A stretch of 64,000 nt of DNA from CAKZNE01 sp964485405 (GCA_964485405.1 CAZAJG010000004.1:62001-126000), one strand, 5' to 3'; numbered from the stretch's first letter, positions 52,108 through 61,394 are shown. Notes: generated by a model not told the origin, from the letters alone. Made by a program: numbers and translations.

Positions 52108-52914
52108 ATGAAAAAACTGACATTATTCGGACTCATTCTTGCTTTTAGCATAAGCTCCTTAAACACTTTTGCCAAAGACAATCTATTGCGTTTAAATCTT
52201 GAAAAAGGGAAGTCCTACTCTATGAGCACTTCAATGGATATGAAGTACTTCTCAGACGCGACCTTAAGCGAGAAGATTATGAGCACATACTTTGATTTTA
52301 CTATTGACATGAAAGTATTGGATAAAGCTAAAGACGGTACACATACAATTGAAGTAACTGTAACTGGAGTAAAAGGCACTCAAGAAATGCAAGGAATGTC
52401 TATCAGTTATGATTCTAAAGATCCGGAAGCAGGTGGCCCGATGGGGGCAATGATTGGTCAGCAGTTAGATCCTATTTTAAATAAACCTACTACCATTAAA
52501 GTAGATAACATGGGAAAAACATCCAGCGATGAATCCGAAGAAGGACAAGTAATGTCTATAGCAGGTATTGCGCAACAACTCTTTTTAGAAATGCCTGAAA
52601 AAGAAATAAAGGAAGGAAGCTCTTGGACTCAAAAGCAAGATGTTCCTACTACAGGCCAACAAATGGAGGTTATTTTTAAAGTGGTTGAAATGTCTAAAAA
52701 AGAGGTAAACATCTCTTACGATTTTAATCAAGATAAAATGGACCTTGGTGAAGAAGCTGGGCAGGCGGATATTAAGTCTAAAGGAAAAGCTTTGTTGAAT
52801 CCTAAAACAGGTCGCCTTATAGAGAACTCACTAAACCAGACGATTAAAGGATCTAATCCTCAAATGGGAGGAGAATTTTTTATGGTTAATTCCATTACTA
52901 CAAAAACACTTTAG
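52108..52914 (+). CDS. DUF6263-like secreted protein
   Basis: 268 residues. The signal peptide ends at about residue 22 (NTFAKDN). The mature part is beta-rich: LRLNLEKGKSYSMSTSMDMK, later PEKEIKEGSSWTQ and LNPKTGRLIENSLNQTIKG, resembling the DUF6263 periplasmic proteins of Bacteroidota. Function unknown. It is divergent from oxyR and 11 bp upstream of the NUDIX gene. Confidence 0.7.
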   Translation: MKKLTLFGLILAFSISSLNTFAKDNLLRLNLEKGKSYSMSTSMDMKYFSDATLSEKIMSTYFDFTIDMKVLDKAKDGTHTIEVTVTGVKGTQEMQGMSISYDSKDPEAGGPMGAMIGQQLDPILNKPTTIKVDNMGKTSSDESEEGQVMSIAGIAQQLFLEMPEKEIKEGSSWTQKQDVPTTGQQMEVIFKVVEMSKKEVNISYDFNQDKMDLGEEAGQADIKSKGKALLNPKTGRLIENSLNQTIKGSNPQMGGEFFMVNSITTKTL

Positions 52915-52925
52915 AATCTTTTAGA

Positions 52926-53555
52926 TTGAATTTTCTTCAATTTAAGGATTTACTAGGGGTTGTTACAAGCAAGCCATTACCCGGCCAAGATGCGCAATAC
53001 CAGATGGTTCCTCAAGGTAGAGGAAGAACTGATTTACAAAGTATTGATCGTGATCGTGTAAAACAAGCAGCCGTAGCAGCCCTTTTTTATGAAAAAGATC
53101 AACGTCCACATCTTATTCTGACCAAAAGAAGTGAATATCCGGGTGTACACTCCGGGCAAATAAGCTTTCCTGGTGGAAGAAAAGAGCAAGAAGATGTCGA
53201 CTTTGCTCAAACGGCCTTGCGTGAAACTTGCGAGGAGATTGGAATCCCTAAAAAACAGATTGAGTTGAAAGCTCAACTCACCTCTGTATATATTCCTCCA
53301 AGTAATTTTTTGGTTTTCCCTTATGTCGGTTTATTGCAACAAACACCCCATTTCATTCCTCAAGAGAGAGAAGTTCGAAAAATACTAAGCCTCGATTTCA
53401 ATGCTTTTTTAGATCCAGGCTCTATTGTAGAAAAAACAATTCCCATTAACCATGCTAAACTCACTGTTCCCGCATTTGACATTAATGGACATATAATTTG
53501 GGGCGCTACGGCCATGATGATCAGTGAACTTAAACAAATGTTTCTCAAAGCCTGA
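52926..53555 (+). CDS. NUDIX CoA pyrophosphatase (NudL-like)
   Basis: 209 residues from a TTG. A CoA-type NUDIX domain: the UPF0035-like stretch LTKRSEYPGVHSGQISFPGG leads directly into the NUDIX box GGRKEQEDVDFAQTALRE, which continues TCEEIGI. It should hydrolyse CoA to 4'-phosphopantetheine and 3',5'-ADP. It starts 11 bp after the DUF6263-like gene and ends 43 bp before an acyltransferase gene, so a three-gene unit is likely. Confidence 0.9.
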   Translation: MNFLQFKDLLGVVTSKPLPGQDAQYQMVPQGRGRTDLQSIDRDRVKQAAVAALFYEKDQRPHLILTKRSEYPGVHSGQISFPGGRKEQEDVDFAQTALRETCEEIGIPKKQIELKAQLTSVYIPPSNFLVFPYVGLLQQTPHFIPQEREVRKILSLDFNAFLDPGSIVEKTIPINHAKLTVPAFDINGHIIWGATAMMISELKQMFLKA

Positions 53556-53598
53556 CTTTTAGAAATCAGTATATTTGGATCCGACCACAAAACCATTT

Positions 53599-54378
53599 AT
53601 GAAGATTAAGCTTTTTGATGCTTTCGGTAATTCCCTATTTATAAAACGAGTTTTGATTCTCATTTTTGGGAGCATCGCTTATTATCGGTTTAATATTGCG
53701 AATAAAACAGTTGTTAAAGGAAGTAAGGTTTTAAAAGACTTACCAAACCAAAATGTTCTTTTCGTAAGTAACCATCAAACCTATTTTGCCGATGTTACTG
53801 GAATGTATCAAGTATTTGGGTGCGCTAAGTGGGGTGTATACGATCGTATAAATTTCCCATGGTTCTTACTCAATCCAAAAATGGGAGTTTACTTTATCGC
53901 TGCAAAGGAAACGATGAAATCCGGTATTTTGCCCAAACTATTTGCTTATGTAGGATCCGTTTCTATAAAAAGAACATGGCGCGAAGCCGGAAAGCAAGTA
54001 GATCGTGGTGTGGATCCTAGAGATATTAATAAAGTATTTAAGGCATTAGATTCTGGGTGGGTTATTACCTTTCCTCAAGGAACCACTAAACCTTATGTAG
54101 AAGGGAGAAAGGGAACCGCTCATATCATCAAAGAGCAGCAACCTATCGTAATTCCTGTTGTGGTAGATGGTTTTAGACGCGCCTTTGATAAAAAGGGTCT
54201 TTTCTTAAAAAAGAAAGGGGTTACACTGAGTTTGCACTTTAAGCCAGCACTGGATTTAGATTACACTAAACCAGCAGGAGAGATTATGCAAACGATTATG
54301 AACAGTATTGAACAAAGTGACCCATACAATACGCTTAAAAAGCTCGAAAAAGCAGAGCAACCCAACTTAAGCCCTTAA
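53599..54378 (+). CDS. 1-acylglycerol-3-phosphate acyltransferase-like protein
   Basis: 259 residues from the ATG at 53599; the open frame to 53575 adds eight residues from a TTG. It is a PlsC-type acyltransferase with block I SNHQTYFADV and block III FPQGTTKP. Two deviations from the classic NHxxxxD and FPEGTRS: the Asp is five residues after His instead of four, and the Glu is Gln. It may acylate lysophosphatidic acid or another acceptor at the membrane. It follows the NUDIX gene by 43 bp. Confidence 0.82.
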   Translation: MKIKLFDAFGNSLFIKRVLILIFGSIAYYRFNIANKTVVKGSKVLKDLPNQNVLFVSNHQTYFADVTGMYQVFGCAKWGVYDRINFPWFLLNPKMGVYFIAAKETMKSGILPKLFAYVGSVSIKRTWREAGKQVDRGVDPRDINKVFKALDSGWVITFPQGTTKPYVEGRKGTAHIIKEQQPIVIPVVVDGFRRAFDKKGLFLKKKGVTLSLHFKPALDLDYTKPAGEIMQTIMNSIEQSDPYNTLKKLEKAEQPNLSP

Positions 54379-54421
54379 GTACTCGTTAAATAAATTAGCA
54401 TAGTTGAATAAAAATAGTCTA

Positions 54422-54451
54422 TTGGAAAGTTTATCCTTAAGTCTATATTTG
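54422..54451 (+). promoter_or_regulatory. Promoter of the MbnP-like pair
   Basis: TTGG at 54422, a 19-nt spacing, then TATATTTG at 54444-54451 (exact TAnnTTTG). It lies 19 nt before the ATG at 54471. Confidence 0.6.
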
Positions 54452-54470
54452 GAATTATATAAATGCAGAT

Positions 54471-55226
54471 ATGAAAAAATTACTGTCCCTTGCGTTGTTA
54501 ATGTCGTTATTCATTGCTTGTGAAGATCCCGATTTAACAGAAGACAATCCTCCATTACCAAAGGAAAATGTGAACATTGGAGTTTCTTTTCTTTATGGAT
54601 CCTCTGGTCTTGCTCAAGATTCGATATATACCAATGCAGAAGGAAATCAGTTTTTTATAACGGATGTAAAATTTGTCTTATCCGACTTTTTTGTACTCAG
54701 TCAAGGAGATAGCTTCAAAACAGAAGAGGTAAACTATGCTTTATACTCTTTTGCAAATTCACAAAACTTGGTTTCTAAACTTCCAGATGGAGGATACTCT
54801 GGCCACTATGGATTTACTTTAGGCATAGATTCTGTCCTTAATTGGACTATAGACCCGACCACGCTTGCATCAACGAGTGCTTTAACAGATCCTGATGTAG
54901 CCAGAAATGATGGTCTTGGCTACAATGCAGTAATCATTAAAGGAAGAGCTTTTGATCCCACAGATCCTAATGATAGTTTAGGTTCCGTTTCGTTTGAATT
55001 CCAACTCGGAAGCTTGTTCTTAAACCGAGCCCTTAAAAGTGGAATGACCAACTTTGCCGTAACCTCCACTACTCAAGTTAACTTCTTGATTCAAGTAGAC
55101 CTTAAAGATGCTTTAGACAATTATAATATAATTTCTCGCCCAACGCTCTTAACAGATCCTTCAAATGTTGTTGATCTGACCTTAGCGGAAGAAATGATGG
55201 ACAATCTTAAATTCAACTTATTCTGA
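54471..55226 (+). CDS. MbnP-like lipoprotein, first of a tandem pair
   Basis: 251 residues. The lipobox is LFIAC. The mature domain shows the MbnP layout: NIGVSFLYG, then NQFFITDVKFVLSDFFVLSQGD, GHYGFTLGIDSVLNW and SVSFEFQLG. MbnP proteins pair with di-haem MauG-like MbnH in copper or tryptophan chemistry; no such partner is here, so only the fold is claimed. It lies 2 bp before a paralogue. Confidence 0.75.
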   Translation: MKKLLSLALLMSLFIACEDPDLTEDNPPLPKENVNIGVSFLYGSSGLAQDSIYTNAEGNQFFITDVKFVLSDFFVLSQGDSFKTEEVNYALYSFANSQNLVSKLPDGGYSGHYGFTLGIDSVLNWTIDPTTLASTSALTDPDVARNDGLGYNAVIIKGRAFDPTDPNDSLGSVSFEFQLGSLFLNRALKSGMTNFAVTSTTQVNFLIQVDLKDALDNYNIISRPTLLTDPSNVVDLTLAEEMMDNLKFNLF

Positions 55227-55228
55227 CG

Positions 55229-55999
55229 ATGAAAAAATTATCTCTATCTATACTATCTCTAGTTGCTCTTTCTATCCTATCCCTTAGTTCGTGTACGGAT
55301 GACGATACTCAAAATTCGGATGTTACAACCTCGCTTTCTGTAAACGTTGTAATGAAGAGTAGTAATAATGTAGTTCGACAAGGTGAAACCATAGAATTGG
55401 CTAATGATCAAGATATTATAATTTCTCTATTCAGAGTTTACCTTTCCAATATCAGTTTAACCACAAGCTCAGGCGCAGAAGTAGAATTAAAAGATGTGGC
55501 CCTGGTAGACCCTAGCTCAGTTGGTGACAATACGTTTACTGTAAATTTGAAGGGAAATACTTTCACAGCAATTAATTTCGGATTGGGAGTTGATGCGGAT
55601 ATGAATGATATGAATCCAGGTGATTTTGCCCAAGAACATCCTTTATCCACTTATCAAAGTATGTATTGGAGCATGTTGAAGTATCGTTTTGTAAAGTTTG
55701 AAGGCAAAGCCAACTCCAAAGGAAATCTTGGTAATTTAGATGATATTCCGATTGCTCTCCATCCTGGAACGGATGCCCTATATAAAAGCGTTCAACTACC
55801 AGTTGACTTTTCAGTAGCGACCGGTGATAAAGCTGAGATGACGCTTGAAATTGATATGGATGAACTATTTTCGGGATCAAATGGATTTGATTTTGAAACT
55901 GAAAGCCAAACACATAGCACAACAAGCGATATTCAGATTGCTGATAAATTCATGACGAATTTGGCTGCATCCTTGAGTGCAGTTATAAGTACCCAATAA
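55229..55999 (+). CDS. MbnP-like lipoprotein, second of the pair
   Basis: 256 residues. The lipobox is LSLSSC. It shares the order of the upstream gene: DQDIIISLFRVYLSNISL, FTAINFGLGVDADMND, a conserved MYWSMLKYRFVKFEGK segment and a late beta region. The two are diverged tandem paralogues, cotranscribed (2-bp gap). The conserved Tyr/Trp-rich segment of this copy is closer to canonical MbnP than the first copy's. Ligand unknown; copper binding is only a family possibility. Confidence 0.75.
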   Translation: MKKLSLSILSLVALSILSLSSCTDDDTQNSDVTTSLSVNVVMKSSNNVVRQGETIELANDQDIIISLFRVYLSNISLTTSSGAEVELKDVALVDPSSVGDNTFTVNLKGNTFTAINFGLGVDADMNDMNPGDFAQEHPLSTYQSMYWSMLKYRFVKFEGKANSKGNLGNLDDIPIALHPGTDALYKSVQLPVDFSVATGDKAEMTLEIDMDELFSGSNGFDFETESQTHSTTSDIQIADKFMTNLAASLSAVISTQ

Positions 56000-56028
56000 A
56001 AATCTTAATAAATACGCTAAAGCTTTCA

Positions 56029-56036
56029 TAGATTTG
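56029..56036 (+). promoter_or_regulatory. -7 promoter box of mpl
   Basis: TAGATTTG, an exact TAnnTTTG, 18 nt before the ATG at 56055. Confidence 0.5.
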
Positions 56037-56054
56037 CGCTACAAGCCTATTTAA

Positions 56055-57401
56055 ATGAAAGTACACTTCATCGCTATTGGAGGAAGTGCAATGCACAATC
56101 TAGCTATTGCACTCCACAAAAAGGGATACATCGTTACAGGAAGTGATGATGAAATTTTTGAGCCTTCACGCGGACGCTTAGATAAATACAACTTGCTACC
56201 TACTCAAATGGGGTGGAATGAAAATCATATCAGTACTGACCTGGATTTTGTGGTTTTGGGTATGCATGCTCGAAAGGACAATCCAGAGCTCAAAAAGGCA
56301 CTAGATTTAGGCTTGAAGGTGATGTCATATCCAGAGTTTTTGTATGAACAAAGCAAAAATAAAACTCGGATTGTGATTGCCGGGAGCCATGGAAAAACAA
56401 CCATTACCTCCATGATTCTACACGTTTTACACTACCACAATCAGGATTGTGATTACATGGTAGGAGCCCAACTAGAAGGCTTTGAAACCATGGTAAAGCT
56501 AACAGATACTAACGAGTTTATGGTTCTGGAAGGAGATGAATACTTAAGCTCCCCTTTGGATAGAAATCCTAAGTTTTTGCATTACAAGCCCAATATTACA
56601 CTCATCTCCGGCATTGCTTGGGATCATGTAAATGTGTTTCCAACATTTCAAGAATATACCTACCAATTTGATCGTCTTTTAGAACAAGTTGAACCAGGTG
56701 GAGTTGTTATTTACAATGAGCTAGATGAGGAGGTGAACCAAGTAGTAGAACGTACTCAAAACGAATTGAAAAAGTTTGCCTATTCTCTTCCAAACTACAG
56801 TGTAGTGGATAATTCAACTTTACTGCATACAGATTTTGGTGATATCCCGTTGCAGATATTCGGCAAGCACAACATGAACAACATGGAAGGTGCGCGATGG
56901 ATTTGCAATCAAATGGGTGTAACAGATGAAGAATTTTATGAAGCTATCTCCTCTTTTAGTGGTGCTTCCAGACGTTTAGAAACGCTTATCGACACATCTG
57001 ATTACAAAGTTTTTAGAGACTTTGCACACGCTCCTTCCAAGGTTAGTGCTACGGTAAGTGCCGTTAAAGAAAGTTTTCCTAATCATAAACTCATCGCCTG
57101 CTTGGAGTTACATACATTCAGTAGTTTAAACATTTCATTCCTAAACCAATATGCAGGTAGTTTAGACGCAGCAGACGTGGCTATGGTTTATTTTAATCCA
57201 GAGGTAGTCGCACATAAACGTTTGCCAGAGCTTCGTGTAGAAGAAGTTAAAAGCGCCTTTAACAATCAAAATATATTGGTGTTAAATCATAATCAGGAGT
57301 TGGTTTCCAATATAAAAAAGGAGCAGAATAGCAACTCCACTGTATTGATTATGAGTTCAGGAAGCTTTGACGGTATTGACTGGAAAGAAGAATTATCTTA
57401 A
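56055..57401 (+). CDS. mpl: Mpl: UDP-N-acetylmuramate:tripeptide ligase (peptidoglycan recycling)
   Basis: 448 residues, three Mur-ligase domains. The Rossmann start HFIAIGGSAMHNLAIAL is followed by the ATP loop AGSHGKTTITS, the middle-domain GDEYLSSPLDRNPKF and the ligation-domain FRDFAHAPSKV. Relative to MurC, the DRNPKF and FAHAP features suit Mpl, which attaches recycled L-Ala-gamma-D-Glu-mDAP to UDP-MurNAc. Subtype confidence is moderate. It has its own promoter box and is followed by pyrR. Confidence 0.85.
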   Translation: MKVHFIAIGGSAMHNLAIALHKKGYIVTGSDDEIFEPSRGRLDKYNLLPTQMGWNENHISTDLDFVVLGMHARKDNPELKKALDLGLKVMSYPEFLYEQSKNKTRIVIAGSHGKTTITSMILHVLHYHNQDCDYMVGAQLEGFETMVKLTDTNEFMVLEGDEYLSSPLDRNPKFLHYKPNITLISGIAWDHVNVFPTFQEYTYQFDRLLEQVEPGGVVIYNELDEEVNQVVERTQNELKKFAYSLPNYSVVDNSTLLHTDFGDIPLQIFGKHNMNNMEGARWICNQMGVTDEEFYEAISSFSGASRRLETLIDTSDYKVFRDFAHAPSKVSATVSAVKESFPNHKLIACLELHTFSSLNISFLNQYAGSLDAADVAMVYFNPEVVAHKRLPELRVEEVKSAFNNQNILVLNHNQELVSNIKKEQNSNSTVLIMSSGSFDGIDWKEELS

Positions 57402-57428
57402 TTCGATGAATGAAGACATCGGAAATAT

Positions 57429-57436
57429 TACTTTTG
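57429..57436 (+). promoter_or_regulatory. -7 promoter box of pyrR
   Basis: TACTTTTG, an exact TAnnTTTG, 16 nt before the ATG at 57453. Confidence 0.5.
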
Positions 57437-57452
57437 TTAAAGTCTTATCCCA

Positions 57453-57998
57453 ATGATTAAGAAACAACTTCTTAGCGAAAAGCAAGTTCATATTATTCTC
57501 AATCGATTAGCCTGTCAGCTCATCGAAAATCACAATGATTTTTCTGAATCCGTCCTTATAGCTCTTCAGCCTAGAGGGCCTCATGTGCTAAATTTACTAA
57601 AAGAGTTGTTGGAAAAACACGGTGTACAGAATGTACAAACTGGAGTTCTAGACATTACCTTTTTTAGAGATGATTTTAGAAGAAGAGATAGTCCTTTAGA
57701 ACCTAATAGAACCAGTATTGAGGTTCTTTTAGAAGGAAAGCGAGTTGTTTTTGTAGATGATGTGCTTTATACAGGACGCAGCGTGAGATCTGCTTTAGAT
57801 GCCATACATTCTTATGGCAGACCTGTGGAAATTGAATTACTTGTTTTAATCGACCGAAGATTCTCTCGTGAACTGCCTATACAACCGGATTACAATGGCA
57901 AAAGAGTAGACTCCTTAGCGAGTGAAAGAGTGCTTGTAGATTGGGAAAAAGAGTTTGGAAGTGAAAGTGTTTACCTTATAAAACCGAAAAATGAGTGA
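57453..57998 (+). CDS. pyrR: PyrR: pyrimidine regulator / uracil phosphoribosyltransferase
   Basis: 181 residues, a typical length. The phosphoribosyltransferase PRPP loop is VVFVDDVLYTGRSVRSALDAI, with the PyrR-specific RDSPLEPNRT region before it. In Gram-positives it binds pyr mRNA; in Bacteroidota it may act mostly as uracil phosphoribosyltransferase. Its stop overlaps the pyrB start by 8 bp, so the pair is translationally coupled. No attenuator hairpin was seen in the 51-bp leader. Confidence 0.93.
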   Translation: MIKKQLLSEKQVHIILNRLACQLIENHNDFSESVLIALQPRGPHVLNLLKELLEKHGVQNVQTGVLDITFFRDDFRRRDSPLEPNRTSIEVLLEGKRVVFVDDVLYTGRSVRSALDAIHSYGRPVEIELLVLIDRRFSRELPIQPDYNGKRVDSLASERVLVDWEKEFGSESVYLIKPKNE

Positions 57999-58938
57999 AC
58001 TAAGTGTTGATCATTTATTAGGTATTAAATACCTCAACAAAGCGGATATCGAATTGATATTCCATACGGCTGATCAATTTAAAGAGGTAATCAATCGCCC
58101 AATTAAAAAGGTACCATCTCTTAGAGATATTACTGTAGCTAACCTTTTTTTTGAAAATAGTACCCGAACACGTCTATCTTTTGAGCTCGCTGAAAAACGT
58201 CTTTCTGCCGATGTAATAAACTTTTCAGCGGCATCCTCTTCGGTAAAGAAGGGAGAAACGTTGATTGATACGGTTAATAATATATTATCCATGAAAGTGG
58301 ATTTAGTCGTAATGCGTCACCCCAATCCAGGAGCAGCTGTTTTTCTTTCTCAAAATGTGGATAGTACCATTATAAATGCAGGAGATGGAGCGCACGAGCA
58401 CCCTACCCAAGCGCTTTTGGATGCCTACAGTATTCGAGAAAAACATAAAGGTGAAGACCTGAAAGGGAAAAAAGTGGTTATTGTAGGTGACATTTTGCAC
58501 TCCAGAGTGGCCTTGTCTAATATTTTTTGCCTTAAAAAGCTAGGTGCAGAGGTAATGGTTTGTGGTCCGGAAACCTTGATTCCAAAACACATTGATTCTT
58601 TAGATGTCCTAGTAAGCACCGATCTAAGAGAGGCACTGGAGTGGTGTGATATTGCCAATATGTTACGCGTACAGCATGAACGTCAAGAACTAAAGTATTT
58701 TCCGAGCATTAGAGAGTATACACAACAATATGGAGTAAGCATGCCTTTGCTCAATCAGTTGAGTAAACCCATTACCATTATGCATCCAGGCCCAATAAAT
58801 AGAGGTGTGGAAATAACCAGTGAGGTGGCAGATAGCGATCAATCGATTATATTAAATCAAGTTGAAAACGGAGTGGCAGTACGAATGGCTGTTCTTTATC
58901 TACTGGCTTCCAAAAAGAAAATGAACTTTAACGTCTAA
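57991..58938 (+). CDS. pyrB: Aspartate carbamoyltransferase catalytic subunit
   Basis: 315 residues. Carbamoyl-phosphate site NSTRTRLSFE; then HEHPTQALLDAYS and the late HPGPINRGVE, all intact. It joins carbamoyl phosphate and aspartate in de novo pyrimidine synthesis. It overlaps pyrR by 8 bp. There is no regulatory subunit (pyrI) nearby, as expected where PyrR is present. Confidence 0.97.
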   Translation: MSELSVDHLLGIKYLNKADIELIFHTADQFKEVINRPIKKVPSLRDITVANLFFENSTRTRLSFELAEKRLSADVINFSAASSSVKKGETLIDTVNNILSMKVDLVVMRHPNPGAAVFLSQNVDSTIINAGDGAHEHPTQALLDAYSIREKHKGEDLKGKKVVIVGDILHSRVALSNIFCLKKLGAEVMVCGPETLIPKHIDSLDVLVSTDLREALEWCDIANMLRVQHERQELKYFPSIREYTQQYGVSMPLLNQLSKPITIMHPGPINRGVEITSEVADSDQSIILNQVENGVAVRMAVLYLLASKKKMNFNV

Positions 58939-58992
58939 ACTTATCCAAACTTTAAAGAAGGTTATGATCGACCTAATGATCTATTGTAAAGT

Positions 58993-59937
58993 ATGGATTT
59001 AGAACTTACCATATTAGGATCAAGCTCCGCTATACCTTTAGTTAGAAGGAATCCTACAGCTCAATTCCTAACGATAGCAAACCGTCATTTTTTAATTGAT
59101 TGTGGAGAAGGAACACAAGTAAGATTAAGAGAAAACAAGATTGGCTTTAGTCGTATCAATCACATTTTTATTAGCCATCTTCATGGTGATCACTTTTTTG
59201 GGTTGGCTCCCCTACTGAGTTCCTTGCACTTATTAGACAGACAGAAGGAAATGCATATTTATGCTCCAGCTGTTCTCAAAGATGTAATTCATACTCAAAT
59301 GAAAGCGCAGGGAAGCTGGCTCAAGTATCCAATAGTGTATCACGATTTAGATTTTGATAGCGAACAGCTTTTGTTCGAAGATGAAAAAGTAAGAGTAAAA
59401 TCTTTTCCTCTAAAACATACTATTGACTGTTGCGGCTTTTTATTTGAAGAAAAACCTTTGGCTAGAAACATTAGAAAAGAAGCCCTGAGAAAGTATAAGA
59501 TACCCGTTGTTGAGCTATCAAAAATAAAGTTTGGAGCAGATTGGACGGATGAAAATGGAAAAGTAATCCCAAACACCGAGCTTACTTTAAAACCTCGTTC
59601 TCCGTTTAGCTACGCCTTTTGTACAGACACGGCTCCGGTAGATAACTTGCTTGATTTTGTTAAAAAACCGAGCTTGCTATATCATGAAGCCACTTTTACA
59701 GAAAAGTATAAAGAAAGAGCAGCAACTACCAAACATTCTACGGCTCAACAGGCGGCTAGTATTGCCCAACTTTTAGAGGCTGAAAAACTTCTCATTGGTC
59801 ATTTTTCTGCTCGATACAATGAGTTTAACGAGCTCTTAAACGAGGCTAAAGCCGTATTTGAAAATACCTGGGTGGCAGAAGAAGGAAAAACATACGTCTT
59901 AAAAGACAAAAGCAAAGAATGGAATATTAAAGCATAA
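58993..59937 (+). CDS. rnz: Ribonuclease Z (tRNA 3' processing)
   Basis: 314 residues. A metallo-beta-lactamase fold: GSSSAIPLVRRNPTAQ at the start, the zinc motif SHLHGDHFFGL, the exosite-bearing middle, then CTDTAP and HFSARY. It removes 3' trailers from tRNA precursors. It follows pyrB by 54 bp. A hairpin terminator shared with the convergent neighbour follows. Confidence 0.95.
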   Translation: MDLELTILGSSSAIPLVRRNPTAQFLTIANRHFLIDCGEGTQVRLRENKIGFSRINHIFISHLHGDHFFGLAPLLSSLHLLDRQKEMHIYAPAVLKDVIHTQMKAQGSWLKYPIVYHDLDFDSEQLLFEDEKVRVKSFPLKHTIDCCGFLFEEKPLARNIRKEALRKYKIPVVELSKIKFGADWTDENGKVIPNTELTLKPRSPFSYAFCTDTAPVDNLLDFVKKPSLLYHEATFTEKYKERAATTKHSTAQQAASIAQLLEAEKLLIGHFSARYNEFNELLNEAKAVFENTWVAEEGKTYVLKDKSKEWNIKA

Positions 59938-59966
59938 AAAAAGCGCCCAAATAAAGGACGCTTTTT
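59938..59966. terminator. Bidirectional terminator between rnz and the PDZ gene
   Basis: AAAAAGCG/CGCTTTTT 8-bp arms (59938-59945 with 59959-59966) give T runs on both strands, between convergent genes. Confidence 0.8.
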
Positions 59967-59999
59967 AGTTCTAGTTTTATTTCGTTGGGCAGAATGCCA

Positions 60000-61394
60000 T
60001 TATCTTTTGACTAATTTTTCTGTAAACGTTTTGTTCCCATTTTTCAATACTAAAAAGTAAGTACCAGCTGGATAATTTGTAATATCTATTTCCGTGGAAA
60101 ACTCTCCATCCTCATTTCTCAACCGTGCTTCATTCACTTTTGATCCTTTTAAGTCAAAAACACCTAACTCTAGTTTTTCCACATCTTTTATCTCAGCTTC
60201 TATGGAGAACTTACCGTTAGATGGATTGGGATAAACTTTAAAGTCAACATCATCAAATCTAGACGATGATTTAAGTCCCAACGCTTCATTTAGCATTTCC
60301 TCTTCTTCATTTGTAACCTTTTCCACTTTAACCTTTACAATAATCTTATCTCCAAAACTATAGGTAGCTGAATTGTCAAAACCAAAATTGAAATCATGGT
60401 TCATTAAATTGTTAGGCATGCCTTCTTTTGTTTTGAAAAAGGTATTTCTCTTTGCTAGTTTCACCGACTTTCCTATTGTTTTTCCGTCCCTATCTATAGT
60501 AAGTTCTAAATTATCACCGGGCTTCATTTCCTTCATTACCTCATTAAAAGAAGAACCATTTTCAACTTTTTCTCCATTTACCTTAATAATCACATCTTTC
60601 GGCATCAATTCCGCCTCTTCCGCTGGGCTATCCGTTACGATTTTTGTAATGGGTACTCCACCATTATCTTCCATAGTAAAATGGATTCCTAAAAAGCCTC
60701 TCTCTACCTCAGATTTAAGCTTATCCTTAAAGAAGCGCATCTCCTTTTCATCTCCATTCCATTCAATAACTCTATTTGTACTGAAGAAGGAGTGGCTATT
60801 TGTGCGTTTACCTAATTCTAGGTCTACTTTTTCAGTTTCACCATCACGTTCCACTTTAACTTCAACCTTATCTCCTGGTTTTTTGGTGCGAATAAGTTTC
60901 ACCAATTCAGAGTAATTCTCAATTTTTTCTCCATCAAACTTCTTAACCACATCTCCTACTTTTAAGCCTGCTTTATCAGCTGCCTCTCCTTCAATAATTC
61001 TACTTAAGCTTACTTCTCCATCTGTATTACCTCCTACGATACCCATAAATGCAGATTCTTTTCCTTCTGCCAATTCATTTATTTCAAAGCCTTCGGGAAA
61101 CTTAAAGTTCTTAGCTGAGAAAAACTCACTTTCTCCTTTTCTTTTTACAATGATTTCTAAATCACCATCTTCCAAAGAAATATCTATATTCTCTAAACCC
61201 TCAACCTCATTAAGGAGTTGCTTTAAATTATCCGTATTCGGAATCTCTATCTCTTTTACGATATTTTGTGTTTCACCATCTTTTGTAACGGTAACATCAA
61301 TCTTAACTTTGTTGTCTTTTTCTTGAGCTGTACTTTTGGTAGACGTAAAAAGAATTACACCCAAGCATAAAGCACTACTGATAAACTTTTTCAT
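60000..61394 (-). CDS. Two-PDZ periplasmic/surface protein with T9SS sorting domain
   Basis: 464 residues. Signal peptide 1-23 (...STKSTAQ). A charged N-terminal region to about 120. PDZ 1 at about 120-200 (MGIVGGNTDGEVSLSRIIEG...AGLKVGDVVKKFDGEKI). PDZ 2 at about 235-310 (FLGIHFTMEDNGGVPITKIV...AELMPKDVIIKVNGEKV). A T9SS type A sorting domain ends the protein (KVYPNPSNGKF...TEKLVKR). There is no protease domain, so it probably acts as a scaffold that binds protein C-termini. The promoter box is TAGATTTG at 61416-61423 (minus strand). Confidence 0.85.
   Translation of the reverse strand: MKKFISSALCLGVILFTSTKSTAQEKDNKVKIDVTVTKDGETQNIVKEIEIPNTDNLKQLLNEVEGLENIDISLEDGDLEIIVKRKGESEFFSAKNFKFPEGFEINELAEGKESAFMGIVGGNTDGEVSLSRIIEGEAADKAGLKVGDVVKKFDGEKIENYSELVKLIRTKKPGDKVEVKVERDGETEKVDLELGKRTNSHSFFSTNRVIEWNGDEKEMRFFKDKLKSEVERGFLGIHFTMEDNGGVPITKIVTDSPAEEAELMPKDVIIKVNGEKVENGSSFNEVMKEMKPGDNLELTIDRDGKTIGKSVKLAKRNTFFKTKEGMPNNLMNHDFNFGFDNSATYSFGDKIIVKVKVEKVTNEEEEMLNEALGLKSSSRFDDVDFKVYPNPSNGKFSIEAEIKDVEKLELGVFDLKGSKVNEARLRNEDGEFSTEIDITNYPAGTYFLVLKNGNKTFTEKLVKR

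Noticed and set aside
60373..60915. 180-codon open frame opposite the PDZ gene
   Set aside because: It mirrors the Lys/Glu-rich coding strand as a Ser/Phe-rich product, with no recognisable domain.
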